Shown piece by piece: positions 48,150 through 57,321 of a stretch of DNA of 64,000 bases. Source of the stretch: Diplonema papillatum (lineage: Eukaryota; Euglenozoa; Diplonemea; Diplonemida; Diplonemidae); contig JAPJBO010000244.1 in assembly GCA_030068145.1 (NCBI GenBank), positions 186,001 through 250,000 of the forward strand. Direction: 5' to 3'. Each line of letters opens with the position of its first letter. Position 1 is the stretch's first letter. Position numbers and translations under genes: made by a program. The notes below the pieces were generated by a model. It made no database searches. It had not been told where the DNA came from and was given only the letters and a program-made list of their open reading frames with translations.

Positions 48150-48517
48150 TCAGAGATTGTCACCCACGACCATTCCAACAGCCCTGTACCGGGCACGTGC
48201 CCAGTCCAAACCGCTCACGATGCGTCGCCGGCTCGCCTCGTCGTCAAGGCTGTTGAAGGCTTCTGAAAGCCTACCAGAAAGGCGCATCCAGATGGCAACC
48301 TTCTCCTCCTCTGTCATTAGGGCGAGAAAGAAACCGATCAGGTCCTCACCAGAGACCTTTTCGCAAAAGGTCCTGCTGGCTACGAGTCGTCTCTGCAAGG
48401 ACTGACCACGTCTCGTTTCCTCATGAAACGGCGACAACTTCTGCATTGCTCTCACCGATCACTCCACGAACTCCAGACCCGTGATCTTTGGCATTTTCTC
48501 CTCTCTTAGTTTCCGTT
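48150..48517 (-). pseudogene. Cargo ORF of transposon A, one in-frame TGA
   Basis: An ATG preceded by ACTAAGAGAGGAGAAA starts MPKITGLEFVE, then an in-frame TGA, then about 100 open residues to a stop at 48150. The long part (SGEDLIGFFLALMTEEEKVA, IWMRLSGRLSEAFNSLDDEA) is predicted helical and charged, with even codon use, and resembles a real protein rather than an inverted-repeat shadow. No family is recognised. Either the TGA has killed it, or translation starts at the later ATG (48446), giving about 98 residues. Confidence 0.4.
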
Positions 48518-49036
48518 TTTCTGGGTCAACCTTAATTCTTAATTAGTATTGCTGGTAAAGCCGGATTCTAGGCAGGGTGCACCTGCTGCACCCACTCTAT
48601 TTACAACGTGTGCCTGCCCACCGCAGGCGCTGCAGGCGGGGTGGCCAAGTAGGGCTATCGGTGACCCCTGAGAACATTCTTCGGCTTCAAAAGGACCCGC
48701 TGGTGGCTATCTACAGCGCAACACAGCCGATCTTGTCGTTTTGAAGTCTGGGTTTCCCGCTGGAGGCCAGAAGGTGTTTGACTAGCTTGAGTAGTGGCGA
48801 GGCTTTGAAAATGACCCCATTTTGGGGGCACCCCCCCTCGCACTGAGTGCCCGCTCCGGGGCCCACCTGGGCCCACCTGGGCCCACCTGGGCCTATTCGT
48901 GGGCCTTCAGAGACCCCTTTACCTCGACTCAGCCCGCCAAAAACCGTTTGGAAACCGTTTTGGGCCACACAGGTGGGGTTTCAGGGCCAGTATAGGGTGA
49001 CATCAAAAAAAAATTTATTAGTGCAAAGGGGGGGGG

Positions 49037-49362
49037 TTTGCAAGAACGTGCTTGGAATGGGTATGTGCTCAACACCGCACTGGTCCCGTCTGCGCCGTGT
49101 TTCGGTCCTTTAAGCCACGGACACATAAGGCGGACCATCATCAGCGTGGAACCTGAGTGTCTGCGGACAGGACTTCGGTGTGAGTCTGGTTTGTCAGGCG
49201 GCTGTTCGTAGCTCGTCACAGCCAGGACCACCCGTGCTACTAGAGCACAGGCGAATCCGTCACGGGGAGAAGGCCCCTACAACCGTGTCTGAGCAATCAG
49301 TTAAAAAACTCAGGGCACTCGCCCTGATTGTGACTGCGACTCGCTAGGCAGCACTGACTTGT
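49037..49362 (+). repeat. 326-bp dispersed element, copy 3, nested in transposon A
   Basis: Same length as, and almost identical to, 40095-40420. It interrupts the right terminal repeat of transposon A exactly next to its G-run. Confidence 0.85.
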
Positions 49363-49433
49363 TTTTTTTTTTTTGGCATCTCATCATATGGTACGATGCC
49401 AAACCCCCCCCCCCCCTTTGCACTAATAAAATA

Positions 49434-49625
49434 CTCCGAGACTAGAGGTATGCCAATAGCTCTGTCGAGCCAACCCCACTTTTTAGGGGGTCGGGGGCGA
49501 AGCCCGGGGGCATTTTTTTGTAGTGTTTTTCCGAGACTAGAGGTATGCTAATAGCTCTGTCGAGCCAACCCCACTTTTTGGGAGGTCCGCAGGCGAAGCC
49601 CGGGGGCACTTTTTTAGGGTCGAAA
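49434..49625. repeat. Two ~97-bp tandem units
   Basis: CCGAGACTAGAGGTATGC and AATAGCTCTGTCGAGCCAAC, CCCCACTTTTT recur 97 bp apart (49436 and 49532). Confidence 0.85.
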
Positions 49626-49684
49626 ATATGATCTATTCCCTCGATCCAGGTTTTTTTCGACCCGTGACTGGGCACCGGGTATTT

Positions 49685-49765
49685 TGCATACTTCGGGCCT
49701 GGAGGCCCGGGTTCGAACCCGGCCGAGGACCTTTTTCCGGTCGAAAACGAATTTCGGAATTTATT
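49685..49765 (+). repeat. tRNA-derived SINE, 3' half
   Basis: GGGTTCGAACCCGG (box-B/T-arm type) followed by CCGAGGACCTTTTTCCGGTC and a TTTCGG-rich tail. The same tail follows the fuller copies on the minus strand at 50030-50112. Confidence 0.6.
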
Positions 49766-49869
49766 GTTTTTCGGGATCGAATGTGCCCGAAATTTGTGTT
49801 TTGCCGAGTTTCTCAATATCTCGCGGTTTTTGGGTCCCCTTGGTAATTTGAGTCAGTCTACCAGAACTT

Positions 49870-50000
49870 GGCATCGCCCGAACTTTGCTTCTCCCGAACT
49901 TTGCTTTCACCAGAAGTGCAGGCAGAACTTAGCTTCGCCCGAACGTTGCGTTCGCCCGAACTTAGCTTCACCCGAACTTTACTGTTATCCCAACGTTACA
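49870..50000 (+). repeat. CCCGAACTTTGCTT minisatellite, first block
   Basis: About eight imperfect units of 15-18 bp (CCCGAACTTTGCTT-CTC, CCCGAACTTAGCTTCG). Further blocks lie at 50405-50595 and 50830-50950. Confidence 0.85.
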
Positions 50001-50024
50001 AACGCCGAAAATCACTTTCGACCG

Positions 50025-50112
50025 GAAAAGTGCCTCGCCCGGGTTCGAACTCGGGACCTCCAGCCCTGAAGCCTTGCGCTGTTCACTCTGCCATCACGGT
50101 GTCATTTCCAGG
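50025..50112 (-). repeat. tRNA-derived SINE head
   Basis: The minus strand has a box-A-like TGGCAGAGTGAACAGCG, an anticodon-arm-like region and GAGTTCGAACCCGGG (box B), then GAGGCACTTTTCCGGTCGAA. The acceptor-stem halves do not pair, so it is a SINE rather than a tRNA gene. Confidence 0.6.
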
Positions 50113-50400
50113 GGGGAAACTTCCATGCCTTCCGTGACCCTTTACGAAACGTTCTAACAGAGTGCGGCCGGGCTTCGCGCGTAGAGGCAGCAGTTTGGGT
50201 TTCGGGGTCTAATGCGCCCGAAACCTGCGTTTTTTTGCAAAGTTTCTCAGGTTTTTGAGTCACCTTGGCCCGGCAGTGTGAGGTTTAGCTACAGTAGCCT
50301 ATTGTGGAACTGTAGCAGCTTTCGCTGCTACAGTTTTTAGCTACTGCAGCTCCTGTAGCTTTTTGTAGCCTTTATTATCGCGGTTATTGGTCACCCAGTC
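50113..50400. other. Repeat interior
   Basis: Includes TACAGTAGCC/GCTACAG-type inverted repeats at 50288-50365. No gene. Confidence 0.4.
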
Positions 50401-50589
50401 TTTCGGAACTTGCCCGAAATTTGCTTCACCAACTACTAGAACTTTGCTTCTAGCATTGCCCGAACTTTGCTTTGCTTTGCCCGCACCAGAACTTAGCCTC
50501 GCCAGAACTTAGCTTCACCCGAACTTTGCTTTGCTTCACCCGAACTTTGCATCGCCAGAGCTTAGCTTCACCAGAACGAACTTAGCTTC

Positions 50590-50765
50590 ACCGACCGGAA
50601 AAGTGCCTCGCCCGGGGACCCCCAGCCCTGAAGGCTTGCACTGTTCACTCTGCCATAACGGTGTCATTTCCAGGGGGGAAACCTCCCTATGGAGGTGGTC
50701 TCGGGTTCGAACCCGGCCGAGGACACTTTTCCGGTCATAATGATTTTCGGGGGTTATTGGTCTAA
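50590..50765. repeat. Head-to-head SINE pair
   Basis: Minus-strand copy 50590-50690 (GGCAGAGTGAACAGTGCAAG, box B partly deleted) abuts a plus-strand 3' half at 50690-50765 (CTCGGGTTCGAACCCGGCCG, CACTTTTCCGGTC). Confidence 0.6.
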
Positions 50766-51018
50766 TGTGCCAATTTTTTGCGGTTTTGCAGAGTTTCTCA
50801 ATATCTCGCGGTTTTTGTACACCCCGGGCTACCACGCCCGAACTTTGCTTTGCCAGAACTTAGCTTTGCCCGAACTTTGCTTTCACCCCGAACTTTGCTT
50901 TGCTTCTCCCGAACTTAGCTTCGTCCGACTTTACTGTTTCCCGAACTTTTTTTTACTGCTGCCTCTAGTCGCTGGGCGCCGGACTTTACCGGCGCAAATG
51001 TACTTTGACGTCACCCCA

Positions 51019-51254
51019 GGTACCAGGGAAAGCCTGCTACACGGGAGCCAAGCTTCACGTGTTCGGCGGTACTGCAGAGCCACGGGCCTACGGGTCAAGT
51101 GGCTACCGATTTCCCAAACTAAAGCATCAAGGCTTGGCGCACCTTGGGGCTTGGCGCTTGCGCTGAAGTCAGCCACAGGGCAGAGCGGACGGGGTCGTGG
51201 CACTGTGCTGCCTCCGACTCAAGCCTTGCAAGCTGTGGTTGACCGTCACGTTCC
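51019..51254 (-). repeat. 240-bp dispersed repeat, minus copy
   Basis: The reverse complement of 53861-54100, sharing AACGTGACGGTCAACC, AGCTTGCAAGGCT, GATGCTTTAGTTTGGGAAAT and ACCCGTAGGCCCGTGGCTCT. Further copies: 58771-59014 (plus) and 55268-55372 (minus, partial). Confidence 0.8.
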
Positions 51255-51266
51255 TGGACCAGGTGC

Positions 51267-51322
51267 GGCCTTTTTCTTTCTTTTTCTTTCATTTTCTTTC
51301 TTTTTCTTTCTTTTTCTTTCTT
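51267..51322. repeat. (TTTC)n microsatellite
   Basis: About twelve TTTC/TTTTTC units. Confidence 0.9.
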
Positions 51323-51512
51323 CCTCTTATGACGGCCGCGAACCCCCATCTGCGGCCCAAAACGGGCCCTAAACGGGTTAAGTGGAGGTAAAGGGGCCTC
51401 AGAAGGCCCACAAGTGGGCCCAGATGGGGTTTCGGGGCGAGTAAGGGGTGACGTCGAGAAGTACTTTAATAGTGCAAAGGGGACGGGGGTGATTTTGGCA
51501 TCGTCTCATATG

Positions 51513-52105
51513 CAGTTAGGTATTATGAACTACCTACTATGCAGAAGGAGTGACGCTGACACTCTTTCTGTTAGGTTCCCTCGTATGCTCGCCGGGAAAG
51601 GTCACTCCAGTGAAACTGGGTATGATACCGTTTCAGGCTGGGATTTCGGGGGCATGCCTCATGTGGATTCTGTGTGTACCTATCGGAATGGCAGAACTCG
51701 GGTGGTTCGTCGCTTCGTACCTCCTGCCGGATGTGGAGCCAGGACCCACAGAACCAGTAGGACCCCGTGGGGCTCAACAAGGCCCGCAAGAGAAGCCAAT
51801 GGGTTTCCGGGCTTGCGACCCAAAAACGGGCCAAGAGGGGGGGCGCTGTCCTTCAGGATGCGACCCCCCCCCCGACTCTTTTTTTTTACATAAGCGCCAG
51901 CTTGAAACGAAATGCTCGACGATGCTGCCCGACAAAGAACAGAAGGAATCCCAAGTGCTGTAACTACCAAACCACGTGTTGAACGGACGTGGTCTACCCC
52001 TACACGACAAATCACACAAGCACAACAGGTCAAAGTCCTGAGTGAGTGAGAAAGCATCACACGGTGGTGTAAGCGAAAAACAAACCAAATTGTGTTTGCA
52101 TTGTA
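51513..52105. other. No gene seen
   Basis: A hydrophobic plus-strand frame at 51550-51963 (LFLLGSLVCSPGKVTP) has no family resemblance and overlaps equally open minus-strand frames. Confidence 0.35.
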
Positions 52106-52459
52106 TTTGCCCCTTACCTACCCGTAGGGGGTGCGACTCCCGTTGTAAATCTTGTCGCGTTTATTATTTTCACCATTTTTGCATGTTTCTGAGGCACCTC
52201 CGGGTATTTTGAGACCAAGAAATGTGTTTTCATGAGGATTCTGAGGGTCCCCGACCCAGGAATCGATCAGAATCTCGCCCAGAATGGCAGAAATGGTGAG
52301 AATATAGTGAAAAATAGAGGGACCTGTCCGGGTTGGCAAAGAGGTAATCTTCCCTTCGTCGACCAGAACCTGCCATGCAGTCCCGGAATTCGCCTTTGTG
52401 GTCCAGAATACACCCCCTCTGGCCTTATTTCAACCTCAGATCCCTGTCAGCCGGGTCCA

Positions 52460-52612
52460 GAACCCACCCGGAATCCACCCTTCCTGGTCCAGAATCCACC
52501 CTCCCTGGTCCAGAATCCACCCTCCCTGGTCCAGAGTCTACCCTCCCTGGTCAGGAGTTCACCCTCCCTGGTCCTGAATCCACCATTCCTGGTCCAGAAT
52601 CTCCTTCAGAGC
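52460..52612 (+). repeat. 21-bp minisatellite
   Basis: About seven units of CCCTGGTCCAGAATCCACCC and variants. Confidence 0.9.
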
Positions 52613-52734
52613 CCACGGGTGCCGTCTGACGGACAGTTGGCGGACTCCTACTCGCGAAGTACGCCGTTGCCTCGGTTCCCGGCGCAGCTTCTGCTTCCGC
52701 GGTCACGTGCCACACCCGTTGACTTGTTTTTATC

Positions 52735-53370
52735 TTCTCCAAGAACCGCTTCGCCTCAGTTGTCGCAGCTCCGTTATGATTTTCTGTAGCTTTTCTCAAG
52801 TATAAATTCAAAAATTTGGGCGTTGTGGAGTGCCCCCTGGGGGTTTTGTCAGCATTTGACCTTGAACCGGGCCCAGTCCGGGTTGGTCTGGGGTGATCCG
52901 GGTTAGTCCGGGCTGATCCGGGTTTGGTCCAGGTCATCTAAACACCAGGAAGCAGCCACAAAAGACGGTAGCAGGGTCAGACTTTGCCTGGAATGACTCA
53001 AGATGCAGTCTTTTGTGCCCAGGGAGGCTCAAGATGTTTTCTCTGGTCTATTGTTCCTTCAGATTTGGGACCCGCTTGTTGCAATTCTAGACGTGGCTCT
53101 GTTCTCAATCTTCTTCAAGAGCCGCTTCGCCTCGGTTGTCGCAGCTTCCATTATGACTTTCTTGTGGCATTATTCGTATAAATTTCGAAATGTGGGCGTC
53201 GTGGAGTGCTCCCTGTGGGGGTTTCGCCGGCCTTTGACCTTGAATCGGGCCCAGTCCGGGTTGGTCTGGGGTGATCCGGGTTGGTCCGGGCTGATCCGGG
53301 TATGGTCCGGGCTGATCCGGGTATGGTCCAGACGCATCCAAACACCTAAAAGCAGCCACAAAAGACGGCA
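52735..53370 (+). repeat. 270-bp duplication with 19-bp internal repeats
   Basis: 52735-52975 and 53112-53370 share GCCGCTTCGCCTC-GGTTGTCG, TTTGACCTTGAA-CGGGCCC and AGCAGCCACAAAAGACGG. Both contain TCCGGGCTGATCCGGGT-type short tandem repeats, expanded in the second. Confidence 0.8.
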
Positions 53371-53699
53371 GAAGGGTCAGACTGTGACAGGAATTACTCA
53401 GGATGTAGTCATTTGTGTCCAGGAATGCTCCAAAAATTTCTCTACACTATTTTTCCTCCAGATTTGGGACTTCCGGTTGTAGAAATTCTGAAAATCGGCT
53501 GATTTCGGACGTCTTGTCGAGGTGGCCGAAACCTCCTTTTTTCACCAAGCTTTCCCTCTCTGTCGCACTTTTGGGTGACATTCTCATCAGCTTCTGGGTC
53601 ACACACCCTCGATAACCTCATCCGTACGATTCTGGGGGTGAACAACACCCGCAAGTGCCTAAAAACATGCAAAAATGGTGAAAATAATAAACGCGACAG

Positions 53700-53860
53700 G
53701 ATTTACCACGGGAGTCGCACCCCCTACCCCCCCCCCCCGGTGCATGGGATGGATGAAAAACTCGGGTTTTGGCGGTATCCATCTTAATCAAGGGGGGTAT
53801 CCATCTTAAACCCGGGGGCACTGTAGAATACAGTGTAGTCGCCTTACACAGGGGTACCTC
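53700..53860 (-). repeat. Inverted-repeat element with AAGATGGAT arms (copy 2)
   Basis: Inverse of 395-600. TGGATGAAAAACTCGGGTTT, TATCCATCTTAATCAAGG and CACTGTAGAATACAGTG are recognisable. The 240-bp repeat follows directly. Confidence 0.65.
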
Positions 53861-54100
53861 GAACGTGACGGTCAACCACAGCTTGCAAGGCTCGAGTCGG
53901 AGGCAGTACAGTGCCACAACCCCGTCCGCTCTGCCCTCCGGCTGGCCGTCTCGACGAGCTTGTGTTCAGCGCGAGCGCCAAGCCCCAAGGTGCGCCAAGC
54001 TCATGATGCTTTAGTTTGGGAAATCGGTAGCCACTTGACCCGTAGGCCCGTGGCTCTGCAGTACCGCCGAACACGTGAAGCTTGGCTTTCCCTGGTACCT
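53861..54100 (+). repeat. 240-bp dispersed repeat, plus copy
   Basis: See 51019-51254. Starts GAACGTGACGGTCAACCACA and ends GGCTTTCCCTGGTACCT. Confidence 0.8.
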
Positions 54101-55600
54101 AAAGTTAGAGTGTCAAAAGATTAGTATGGCGCTTCCGTTTGTTTGTGCGCACTAGCGGTTGGCTTGTGTTAACAATGCATTCTTAACACAAAAGAAATGG
54201 TCGTGTCTTTAATGGTCGTGTCTTTTATCGGCCTTTTTGAAGGTTCAACCCCCAAGAAACAGGCACTAAACTTCAAAAGTCGAGTTGTGCTTCGGGATGC
54301 TTACTGCCCGCCCGCCCCACTCCATGCGTACACGTCGGTGTCTCGGTGTCGTAACGAGCAACAGAGCCACGGTCGCACGAAGACCCCGTGTTATAATAAA
54401 AGAATCTGCGGCTTGGACCGGCCGCGAGACTGCGCCAACTTTTCGGGCACTGCGATTGACACTGACCCATGGTCGCACTCAACAGGTCGCAACCTCAGGA
54501 GGAAGTCCCCTGCAGGAACGACGGGAGTGGCCATCACGCAGCTGCGCCTTCACCGTGAAACAGCATTTCTGGCTGAGACACTCCAGCCCCTGTCGCATTT
54601 TCGGTGCCGTGTCCAACACCGAGCGACAGCCGCGCCCTCAGGGCAAGAAAACCCCGTGAGGGCTGAGGACGGGAGGTCTCTCCCCTGCACCTTCCTCGCG
54701 AAAACAACATTTTTAGCTGTGGCACTTCACCACCGCGTGCGCCCCTGTGCGTTTATGTCGAGCTTTGAGTGCACACGGCAGGGACGTAATCAGTGCACGT
54801 TGATGACTTGCGCGAACTCAACATTCCGCATTCAAGGAGAATGCTTGCAGCCATGGTTCATCACGACGCAGTTCAAGAGATCTCCCATCCTCTTCAAGAT
54901 AGGTAGCCGGAATAATGCTAGTGTAGTGCGCGTGCGGCCTGAGACCTTTAGGACCTGCTGGTGTGCGCACGCCAGGTTGAGATGCGCGTGCGACATTATT
55001 GGTGCTGGTAATATTCTCTGTACATACGTACGCAACTTGTTTGTTTGTTTTCAAGATTTTCTTTCAATACGGATGATGGCACCTCTTCATTGTCGTAGCA
55101 CCGAGTTGATGCACGACTCGTCTCGAGAAGAGATGAGTCGCAGCTCTGGCAGATAGAAGTAATGAGTGACCTTTATTATTCGCTCTTTCTCACGACCGGG
55201 GGGAGGAGGTCCTGCTGAGCGGACGTCATTACCGACTCACACAATCGTGAGCAGCACAAAGTCAAGTAGTGGCGGTCAATCACAGGGCACAGGGGACAGG
55301 GTTGGCACAGTGCTAAGTCTGACTCAAGCTTTTGCGTGCTGCGGTTGACCGTCACGCTACCTGAACTTCGTGTAGCGCAGTTGCTGCAGACTGACGCCAC
55401 CTCTTTTGGTGAGCTTCGCATCAGCCGGCATCTGTTGCGGCGGTTGTATGGGAACACTACGCAACACGTTACATGTGGAGGTTGCTGCTGCAGGCTCAGG
55501 TGCTGTTGGCAGCTGTGTCAGGTGAAAAGGCAAGATCCGGGCCCCAGGATGGCTCTGCACACCAAAGCGTGGCTGCAGCCTCGTCGTGAAGCCGTGGTAT
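54101..55600. other. Spacer
   Basis: No gene seen. ATGGTCGTGTCTTT occurs twice at 54197-54228. A partial minus-strand copy of the 240-bp repeat lies at 55268-55372. The 319-residue plus-strand frame at 54197-55156 has no motifs and mixed codon use. Confidence 0.35.
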
Positions 55601-55823
55601 CATGCAGGGTCAAAACCTTGTGTCTTTTCGGTAAACGCTGCCGCGGGGCCGACAGAGCCCAAGAAAAAAAATTGGAAAAAAAAAAAAATTGCAAAAATCA
55701 CCGCAGTTTTTGTTCCAAATTTATTTTCGAACCCCCAATTTTTTTCTAGAAAAACTGGGTGGCCATTTTTTTTTGGGTCTAAATCCCTCTTACCAAAAAG
55801 ACACAAGGTTTTGACCCTGCATG
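55601..55823. mobile_element. 223-bp MITE-like element
   Basis: Terminal inverted repeats of 34 bp (55601-55634 and 55790-55823; CATGCAGGGTCAAAACCTTG outermost) match at 33 positions. The interior is A/T-rich with long A and T runs and no coding capacity. No clear target duplication. Confidence 0.8.
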
Positions 55824-55929
55824 GTGTGCAGAAGGCGGCTTGGAGCTTGGTCAACCCCCAGGGCGCAAACCTTTTTCGCGACCGAGATTGAACAGTCGGG
55901 TTTGCCGGGGGGGGTCTCCATTTTCGGCT

Positions 55930-55995
55930 GTGTGCGCACCAGCGGAACTTACCTGCTTTGGTAAGGTTCATGTAGTACGCTGCCAACTACTAATT
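55930..55995 (-). repeat. Repeated first-exon-like block, copy 2
   Basis: Minus strand: AGTTGGCAGCGTACTAC, ATG (55971) coding M-N-L-T-K-A, then AAAGCAG and GTAAGT. It is the partner of 4360-4421. Confidence 0.4.
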
Positions 55996-56134
55996 TTTAG
56001 CAACAAAGCATTGTCTGGGTCGTTTGGTAGGATTTTTTTTACATTCTCAGAACACATTGCGATGTCGCTCGAAATAAGAAAAGGTGGTAAAAAAGAAAGT
56101 AAAGGCGCATTTGCGCCTGCTGTCCCCGGCTGCT
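55996..56134. other. Spacer
   Basis: Short spacer; nothing recognised. Confidence 0.4.
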
Positions 56135-57321
56135 TCAGCAGTTCGACAATCACGCCGGCTGGAACGAGTCCTTGAGCGCCTTGAAGCCGATGGAGTCGAG
56201 CCCGACCACTTGCCTTTGTCCTAGAAGTGCTGATTCGCCACATCTCGCCCAGCAATGCAGCTGGCTTTTTCGCTAAATCTCGCCTCGCAACGCAGGGTTT
56301 ATTCGCTAAATCTCGTAGGCGACGCCCCCTGTCTTATTCCGAGTGGCGGTCGGCTTGTACCGCTTGGAGTGGTTGACCTGCACGTCCGCCACGGGCTGGT
56401 CCGGGGTGCCGGCATCGGATTTCCGGCGCGCCGCGGCGGGGCCGAACGGGTTCTGCTGCTGCTTGCCTCCGCCGGCCGGCTGGAACGGGTCCTCCAGCGC
56501 CTTGTAGCCGATGGCCTCGAGCGCGTTGTCCGTGCTGAACATCACGGAGAGGAGTTCGACAGGCATCGCCGTGCCGGCTGATCCAGCGGCGGCCTAGCAA
56601 CGCAGCTGGTTTATTCGCTAAACCTTGCCTGGCAACGCAGGGTCCCTTCGCTAAATCTCGCTTAGCAACGCAGCTGGCTGATTCGCTACACCTTGCCTGG
56701 CAACGCAGGATTTATTCGCTGGCAACGCAGCTGGCTTTTTCGCTAAACATTGCCTGGCAACGCAGGGCGTATTCACCAAATCGCGCCCAGCAATGCAGCT
56801 GGCTTATTCGCTAAGTCTTGTCTGGCAACGCCGGGTTTATTCGCTAAATCTCGTAGGCGACGCCCCCTGTCTTATTCCGAGTCGGCTTGTACCGCTTGGA
56901 GTGGTTGACACCTGCACGTCGGCCACGGGCTGGTCCGGGGCGCCGGCATCGGATTTCCGGCGCGCCGCGGCGGGGCCGAACGGGTTCACGGTCTGCTGCT
57001 GCTTGCCTCCGCCGGCCGGCTGGAACGGGTCCTCCAGCGCCTTGTAGCCGATGGCCTCGAGCGCTTTGTCCGTGCTGAACATCACGGAGAGGAGTTCGAC
57101 GGGCATCGCCGTGCCGGCAACGCAGGGTCCCTTCGCTAAATCTCGCTTAGCTAAATCTCGCTTAGCAACGCAGTTGGCTGATTCGCTAAACCTTGCCTGG
57201 CAACGCAGGGTCCCTTCGCTAAATCTCGCTTAGCAACGCAGCTGGCTTTTTCGCTAAACATTGCCTGGCAACGCAGGGCGTAGTCACCAAATTTCGCCCA
57301 GCAATGCAGCTGGCTTATTCG
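56135..57321 (-). repeat. Degenerate copies of the copine 3' end with 3'-flank satellite
   Basis: Two clear copies (56318-56575 and 56845-57115) repeat the last 85 codons of copine including the stop (KALEDPFQPAGGGKQQQ, RRKSDAGTPDQPVADVQV, GGVAYEI). An older trace at about 56140-56210 keeps GGCTGGAACGAGTCC and AGCCGATGGAGTCGAG. Both clear copies carry the same internal deletion, joining VMFSTD directly to NALEAIGYKALE. The spaces between are filled with GGCAACGCAGGGT / TTCGCTAAATCTCGC units, an expansion of the sequence right after the copine stop codon. Confidence 0.85.

Larger units (their letters stand above)
47566..49387. mobile_element. Transposon A with long terminal inverted repeats
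   Basis: Left arm 47566-48024 and right arm about 48557-49036 are inverse copies over roughly 450 bp. Shared blocks include GGCGGGCTGAGTCGAGGTAA, GGCCTCCAGCGGGAAACCCA and GCACCCTGCCTAGAATCCGG. The outer end reads TATGAGACGATGCCAAA, a C-run, TTTGCACCAATAAA. On the right this end is split by a 326-bp element: GTGCAAAGGGGGGGGG, insertion, then TTTGGCATCTCATCATATG. The centre (48025-48556) carries the small ORF described below. No transposase is seen, so it is non-autonomous or its enzyme is unrecognised. Confidence 0.75.
49388..51512. mobile_element. Transposon B bounded by the same terminal sequence
   Basis: Left end ACGATGCCAAA, C-run, TTTGCACTAATAAA (49393-49432). Right end TTAATAGTGCAAAGGGGACG, GATTTTGGCATCGTCTCATA (51466-51511). 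The right side also keeps the CGGGTTAAGTGGAGGTAAAG, GGCCTCAGAAGGCCCAC part of the long arm. The interior is filled with SINE pieces, minisatellite and other repeats. It lies head-to-tail next to transposon A. Confidence 0.6.
52106..53740. mobile_element. Transposon C with imperfect terminal inverted repeats
   Basis: 52118-52255 and 53600-53725 are inverse relatives: GGGGGTGCGACTCCCGTTG against ACGGGAGTCGCACCCCC-type sequence, and GTCGCGTTTATTATTTTCAC with TTTTTGCATGTTT against the reverse. The interior holds a 21-bp minisatellite and a 270-bp duplication, no recognisable ORF. Confidence 0.6.

Noticed and set aside
50025..50112. Candidate tRNA gene on the minus strand
   Set aside because: Box A and box B are present but the acceptor stem does not pair, and diverged copies with a common tail show it is a SINE.
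51550..51963. Hydrophobic 137-residue plus-strand ORF
   Set aside because: Membrane-like stretch but no family, low-complexity second half, and equally open frames on the other strand.
54197..55156. 319-residue plus-strand ORF
   Set aside because: No recognisable domain, mixed codon use, and located among transposon-rich DNA.
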